Source: Clostridia bacterium
GTDB taxonomy: Bacteria > Bacillota > Clostridia > Oscillospirales > Ruminococcaceae
Direction of reading: 5' to 3'
Assembly (NCBI GenBank): GCA_003246805.1
Contig: QKDG01000041.1
Span: 1-8,427, forward strand
Length of the DNA stretch: 8,427 nt
Part shown: positions 5,550 to 8,427 of the stretch, piece by piece
How positions within the stretch are numbered: the first letter of the stretch is position 1
How the letters are laid out: each line of letters begins with the position of its first letter
Program-made: the position numbers and the translations under genes
Notes under the pieces: generated by a model
Seen by the model: the letters and a program-made list of their open reading frames with translations, nothing else
Databases searched by the model: none
What the model was told of the DNA's origin: nothing

Positions 5550-6213
5550 AGCGTACTCCTCTTTTTCTATATAAGCATGATTCAAATAATTTGCAATTCA
5601 AACAGCTTTGTTTCTTTTTTTCTATCTGATTTTCTGATAAGCCTATTACAGCAGTTACCGATTTCCTCGGAAGAAGAAGACTGTTTGCCGTTGACGACAA
5701 GCCTATTCTCTTTGGTGCATCCAATACATTTAAAAAATCTCTCTGAATTTCTATCGGGAAATCACCATAGCCCGGGCTGTATCTGAATGTATTGTGATAT
5801 TCTTTAAAATTCAATAAAATTTCCTTTTCGGCATTATCACAAACGGCTTCAATTGCAACACTCGCAAGGCTGTCCATAATAACTGCCATTGTCATATCCT
5901 TAACCTGAGCTGTGCTGATAGCCTTGTCCACATCAACAGATAGCGTTGCACACATAAGTATTGCCTTGCTGCAATTTTTAAGATGATTATATATATCCTG
6001 CCCTGTTAAAGTAAGTGTACAATTATTAAGTATTACTATATTCTCAGTGTGCTCAATATCAAAAGCCTTAAACAGATACCTTGGCCTGATAACAGATAAC
6101 AGCTGATTTTCTGCCTTCTTCATTAAAAGCATCGTATTATCATCTGGGTGTTCACCCGAATATCCTAAATATCTTAAAGCCTCGTTATAATCAAGTGATG
6201 TTAATTCTTTCAC
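5539..6213 (-). CDS. Stand-alone methionine synthase activation protein
   Basis: Equivalent of the C-terminal activation domain of E. coli MetH, encoded separately as in Thermotoga and many Clostridia. It should bind S-adenosylmethionine and support reductive re-methylation of oxidised cob(II)alamin on MetH. It has 224 residues. The expected Arg-X3-Gly-Tyr S-adenosylmethionine motif is present as RYSPGYGDFP at 144-153, followed by the family segments PKRIGLSSTANSLLLPRKSV (167-186) and TAVIGL (187-192). The C-terminus holds a cysteine cluster, C204-X2-C207-X5-C213-X8-C222, which is not part of the E. coli domain and may bind metal. GTG 6213 is the start, with AGAGG 5 bases upstream. It lies 15 bases after metF and overlaps metH by 11 bases, so the partner proteins are translated from one message. 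Confidence 0.9.
   Translation of the reverse strand: MKELTSLDYNEALRYLGYSGEHPDDNTMLLMKKAENQLLSVIRPRYLFKAFDIEHTENIVILNNCTLTLTGQDIYNHLKNCSKAILMCATLSVDVDKAISTAQVKDMTMAVIMDSLASVAIEAVCDNAEKEILLNFKEYHNTFRYSPGYGDFPIEIQRDFLNVLDAPKRIGLSSTANSLLLPRKSVTAVIGLSENQIEKKKQSCLNCKLFESCLYRKRGVRCAD
5556..5560 (-). promoter_or_regulatory. Ribosome binding site deciding the metH start
   Basis: AGGAG on the minus strand is followed by TACGCT and GTG at 5549. The site lies inside the end of the activation gene, consistent with coupled translation. The TTG at 5585 has no comparable site, and starting there would place this site inside metH. Confidence 0.8.
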
Positions 6214-6228
6214 AAAAACCTCTTTTTT

Positions 6229-7092
6229 TTAAGCTCTTATAATACTGTTTACACTCTCGCTTATCTTCCTTGCTATGTACGGATTATTCATTGTATACAG
6301 ATGAATACCGTCAACTCCATTTGAAACAAGGTCAACAATCTGGTCAACTGCATATGCAATTCCGGCATCACGCAAAGCCTCAGCATTATTTTCATACTTC
6401 TGGATGATTTTTGAGAATTTTGAGGGGAAACTGGCACCACATAAGGATACCATGCGTTCAATCTGCCTTTTATTGACAACTGGCATTATTCCTGCCTCAA
6501 TGGGAACATTTATCCCTGCAATTCTTGCTTTTTCAGCAAAGGAATAAAACGCATTGTTATCAAAAAATAGTTGCGAAATAAGATGCTCTGCACCTGCATC
6601 AATCTTTTTCTTTAAATTGAGAATATCTTCAACCATACTCTTTGCTTCTATATGAACCTCAGGATAACAAGCGCCTGAAACATCAAAGCCACCTATTCCC
6701 CTTATATATGAAACAAGCTCGCTCGCATATTTAAAATCCTGCTTTGGTGGCATTTCAGGGTTTATATCCCCTCGTAAAGCAAGAATATTTTCAATATTAT
6801 TCTGTTTAAAATTGGCAAGGATACTATCTATATCAGCCTTTGATGAGCTGACGCAGGTAAGGTGCGCCAAAGGCTCTATCCCGAATTTATTTTTAATAAG
6901 TGATGCTATATCACAGGTAGAGGAATCAGCTGTATTGCCACCTGCACCATATGTAACACTTATAAAGTCAGGGTGTAAATCCTTTAACTCATCAAGCGTA
7001 TTATAAATTGTATCAATTGGGCTTGTCTTTTTTGGTGGAAAAACCTCAAAAGAAAAAACTGTTCTATCCTTAAAAAGCTGTGAAATCTTCAT
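6229..7092 (-). CDS. metF: 5,10-methylenetetrahydrofolate reductase
   Basis: Reduces 5,10-methylenetetrahydrofolate to 5-methyltetrahydrofolate with a flavin cofactor, supplying the methyl donor for MetH in the same operon. It has 287 residues, close to the 296 of E. coli MetF, as a single TIM-barrel domain. The catalytic glutamate is Glu16 in FSFEVFPPK. LRGD carries Asp109, equivalent to the flavin/folate-contacting aspartate, and SQLFFD carries Gln174, equivalent to the folate-binding glutamine. VTYGAGG (46-52) is also typical. ATG 7092 is chosen because AGGAG lies 8 bases upstream and FSFE then falls at the family position; the open frame to 7155 would overlap queH. It lies 5 bases after the queH stop, with its ribosome site inside the last queH codons, and 15 bases before the activation gene. 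In acetogens and other anaerobes MetF may work with partner subunits such as MetV; none is visible here. Confidence 0.96.
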   Translation of the reverse strand: MKISQLFKDRTVFSFEVFPPKKTSPIDTIYNTLDELKDLHPDFISVTYGAGGNTADSSTCDIASLIKNKFGIEPLAHLTCVSSSKADIDSILANFKQNNIENILALRGDINPEMPPKQDFKYASELVSYIRGIGGFDVSGACYPEVHIEAKSMVEDILNLKKKIDAGAEHLISQLFFDNNAFYSFAEKARIAGINVPIEAGIMPVVNKRQIERMVSLCGASFPSKFSKIIQKYENNAEALRDAGIAYAVDQIVDLVSNGVDGIHLYTMNNPYIARKISESVNSIIRA

Positions 7093-7097
7093 TTTTA

Positions 7098-7733
7098 TTA
7101 CTCCTGCTCTATTTTTCGTTTTTCTGCTTGCGCTTTTGAATATACACATCCGCAATAATCCTGCCGATACAGATTGTATATTCCCGATAACTCAATCGAC
7201 CTTTTGTAGCCGTTCTTTTTTTTAAAATCTGCATAAAGATATTTTACCGCATATTTATCTTCAAGCATCCTGCCGATTGTATTCAATTTGTCTGCATTTT
7301 TATAAGGGCTGATAGATAATGTTGTTGTAAAATAATCAAAGCCATTTTTCTTTGCCATAACAGCAGCCTCATTCAGCCTTAGTTTATAGCAATTAAAGCA
7401 GCGTTCTCCGCCTTCAACTTCTGCCTCGTGTCCTCTTGCCATTTCAAAGAATACATCAGGTTTATAATCGCCCTCAACAAAAGCTATTTTATTCTTTGTG
7501 TTGAGCTTTTGGATAAGCCCCTTTTGCTCTGCCATTCTCTTATTATATTCCTCATAAGGGTAAATATTTGGATTGAAATAATACACGGTAATAAGAAAAT
7601 AATCTGAAAGATATTCAAGAACATAGCTTGAGCATGGTGCACAACAGCTATGCAGCAAAAGTGACGGAGGGGTATTGCTGCCTTCAATTTCATTTAATAA
7701 TATATCCAGCTGCTTCTGATAATTTATCACCAT
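7098..7733 (-). CDS. queH: Epoxyqueuosine reductase QueH
   Basis: Carries out the last step of queuosine synthesis, reducing epoxyqueuosine to queuosine in the wobble position of GUN-anticodon tRNAs. It is the iron-sulfur enzyme found where the B12-dependent QueG is absent. It has 211 residues. Family motifs in order are HSCCAPCSS (28-36), PYEEYNKR (59-66), GGERCFNCYKLRL (108-120), TTTLSISPYKN (136-146), FKKKNGYKRS (170-179) and YRQDYCGC (189-196). Cys30/31/34, Cys112/115 and Cys194/196 include the residues expected to hold the [4Fe-4S] cluster and nearby iron site in the Thermotoga homologue. ATG 7733 has GAAGG 7 bases upstream. It is the first gene of the leftward operon, under the promoter at 7765-7792. 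Queuosine is not part of methionine synthesis, so the pairing with metF/metH is either chance or reflects the S-adenosylmethionine used earlier by QueA. Confidence 0.94.
   Translation of the reverse strand: MVINYQKQLDILLNEIEGSNTPPSLLLHSCCAPCSSYVLEYLSDYFLITVYYFNPNIYPYEEYNKRMAEQKGLIQKLNTKNKIAFVEGDYKPDVFFEMARGHEAEVEGGERCFNCYKLRLNEAAVMAKKNGFDYFTTTLSISPYKNADKLNTIGRMLEDKYAVKYLYADFKKKNGYKRSIELSGIYNLYRQDYCGCVYSKAQAEKRKIEQE
7101..7105 (-). promoter_or_regulatory. Ribosome binding site deciding the metF start
   Basis: AGGAG on the minus strand lies in the last sense codons of queH. It is followed by 8 bases, which include the queH stop TAA, and then ATG 7092. This arrangement suggests metF is translated by ribosomes finishing queH. 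Confidence 0.8.
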
Positions 7734-7764
7734 AATAATTCCTTCACAAATTCATATATAGTAT

Positions 7765-7792
7765 ATTATAACATTTTGCGTTAATTTTGCAA
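7765..7792 (-). promoter_or_regulatory. Promoter of the queH-metF-metH operon
   Basis: On the minus strand TTGCAA (7787-7792), a 16-base spacer and a consensus TATAAT (7765-7770), preceded by TGT, form an extended -10 sigma-A promoter. Transcription would begin near 7758, leaving a leader of only about 25 bases before ATG 7733. There is therefore no room for an S-box or T-box leader from this promoter. The -35 box falls within one arm of the inverted repeat at 7781-7819. Confidence 0.7.
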
Positions 7793-7819
7793 GATAATTT
7801 TGAAAGGTTGCAAAATTAA
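7781..7819. promoter_or_regulatory. Inverted repeat over the met operon promoter, candidate operator
   Basis: TTAATTTTGCAA (7781-7792) and TTGCAAAATTAA (7808-7819) are perfect 12-bp inverted arms around a 15-base spacer. The left arm contains the -35 box of the operon promoter. Read on the minus strand, CAAAAT also recurs three times at roughly 16- and 11-base steps towards the -10 box. The position suits a repressor or activator site. The AT-rich composition makes some symmetry expected by chance, so this is a candidate only. Confidence 0.4.
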
Positions 7820-7906
7820 TAATATAATATTAATATATTGAAAACCGGGTGCCCCAAAAAAGCTTGTTTTCTGTAAAAATAATGAATTGTAACAGCCTAA
7901 ATTTAT

Positions 7907-7935
7907 TTGACAATATCAACCACCTTTGATATAAT
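7907..7935 (+). promoter_or_regulatory. Full-consensus sigma-A promoter of the DUF5685 gene
   Basis: TTGACA (7907-7912), exactly 17 bases, and TATAAT (7930-7935) match consensus at every hexamer position. The start would be near 7942, about 24 bases before TTG 7966. It is divergent from the met operon promoter, with roughly 115 bases between the two -35 boxes. Confidence 0.88.
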
Positions 7936-7965
7936 GAAATAAATATAAATTCAGAGGTAACTATT

Positions 7966-8427
7966 TTGTTTGGATATATCCGTATTTTTAAACCACATCT
8001 TCGAATCTGTGAATATGATACATACAAATCAATTTATTGCGGGCTTTGCAAAACTCTTGGCAAAAGCTACGGTATTATTTCAAGATTTACATTAAGCTAT
8101 GATTTCACTTTTCTGGCAATGCTTGAAACAGCTTTAAAAAATAACGAAATTTCTGTAAAAAATGAGCCATGTATAGCTCATCCCTTTAAGAAAACCTTGT
8201 GTGCATATTGCGACGGTGGGTTTGAATTTACGGCATCTGCTGCTGTTCTTACTTTATATCACAAGCTTTGCGATGATAAAATTGACAAGGGTATAAAAAA
8301 GAAAATCAGGGCCAGATTTCTTTTACCTTTTATAAAAAAAGAATACAAAAAAGCTGCACACCAATATCCTGAGCTTGCCAGCACTATTGAATATGAAATG
8401 GAAAATCAGTTTATCATAGAAAAGGAA
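7966..8427 (+). CDS. DUF5685 family protein, N-terminal part (cut by window edge)
   Basis: The first 154 codons are open to the window end, so the gene is partial at its 3' end. The opening LFGYIRIFKPHLRICEYDTY (first residue read as Met) and the next segments YCGLCKTLGKSYG, SRFTLSYDFTFLAML and CIAHPFKK, then a KLCDDK segment, fit the pattern I associate with DUF5685, a family of about 250-300 residues in Clostridia with unknown function. Cysteines at residues 25 and 28 (CGLC), 84, 94 and 97 (CAYC) could bind metal. There is no signal peptide. The start is TTG 7966, because AGAGG lies 8 bases upstream (7953-7957), the family begins with this FGY segment, and no other start lies nearby in frame. 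A full-consensus promoter precedes it, suggesting steady strong expression. The downstream partner genes are outside the window. Confidence 0.8.
   Translation, partial: MFGYIRIFKPHLRICEYDTYKSIYCGLCKTLGKSYGIISRFTLSYDFTFLAMLETALKNNEISVKNEPCIAHPFKKTLCAYCDGGFEFTASAAVLTLYHKLCDDKIDKGIKKKIRARFLLPFIKKEYKKAAHQYPELASTIEYEMENQFIIEKE

Noticed and set aside
5550..5585. TTG 5585 as metH start
   Set aside because: It lacks a ribosome site, whereas GTG 5549 has AGGAG 6 bases upstream and gives a family-like N-terminus.
7093..7155. Longer metF frame starting at 7155
   Set aside because: The extra 21 residues would overlap the conserved end of queH and are foreign to the family; AGGAG supports ATG 7092.
7841..7877. 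GAAAAC...GTTTTC inverted pair around ACCGGGTGCCCC as a terminator
   Set aside because: The arms are only about 6 bp around a 20-base loop, no transcript obviously ends here, and the position is between two divergent promoters.
7830..8027. 65-codon minus-strand open frame
   Set aside because: It crosses the consensus promoter and the start of the DUF5685 gene, and its translation is AT-driven low-complexity sequence.

Overview
The window looks like chromosomal housekeeping DNA from an AT-rich, low-GC Gram-positive anaerobe, probably a member of the Clostridia (an Oscillospiraceae/Ruminococcaceae-type gut bacterium is my best guess). The reasons are strong purine-rich Shine-Dalgarno sites, very AT-rich intergenic DNA, a QueH-type epoxyqueuosine reductase, a methionine synthase whose activation domain is a separate protein, a lipoprotein with a Gram-positive-style lipobox, and a DUF5685 gene, a family I associate with Clostridia. 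The taxonomic call is inference.

Layout. Positions 57-695 (- strand) encode endonuclease III (nth). Positions 696-1106 are intergenic and hold a good nth promoter, a block of GC-rich repeats in tandem (821-963) and an extended -10 promoter firing rightwards. That promoter precedes a 39-residue putative membrane peptide (1107-1226) and then the ribosome-associated ATPase ychF (1278-2372). Positions 2373-2593 lie between two convergent transcription units. They hold two near-identical terminator hairpins flanking about 119 bases that carry another repeat copy and a perfect 15-bp hairpin. Positions 2594-7733 are one leftward operon in the order queH, metF, methionine synthase activation protein, metH, lipoprotein. 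A promoter at 7765-7792 overlaps a 12-bp inverted repeat. A divergent consensus promoter (7907-7935) drives a DUF5685 gene that runs off the right edge.

How the genes work together. MetF makes 5-methyltetrahydrofolate. MetH passes that methyl group through cobalamin to homocysteine. The separate activation protein should re-methylate cob(II)alamin with S-adenosylmethionine, so the operon holds a complete last step of B12-dependent methionine synthesis plus its repair. QueH finishes queuosine in tRNA. It is tied to this pathway only loosely, because QueA upstream in queuosine synthesis consumes S-adenosylmethionine. The lipoprotein is the last gene of the operon and its role is unknown.

Nothing here is a clearly new multi-gene system. 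The least explained elements are the 35-base dispersed repeat (four full copies, all in the same orientation, all intergenic), the apparent splitting of a bidirectional terminator by a repeat-bearing insert with a 26-base duplication, the small peptide gene before ychF, and the symmetrical site over the met operon promoter. Several starts were moved from the longest open frame to the start supported by a Shine-Dalgarno site: nth 695, ychF 1278, metH GTG 5549 and metF 7092.
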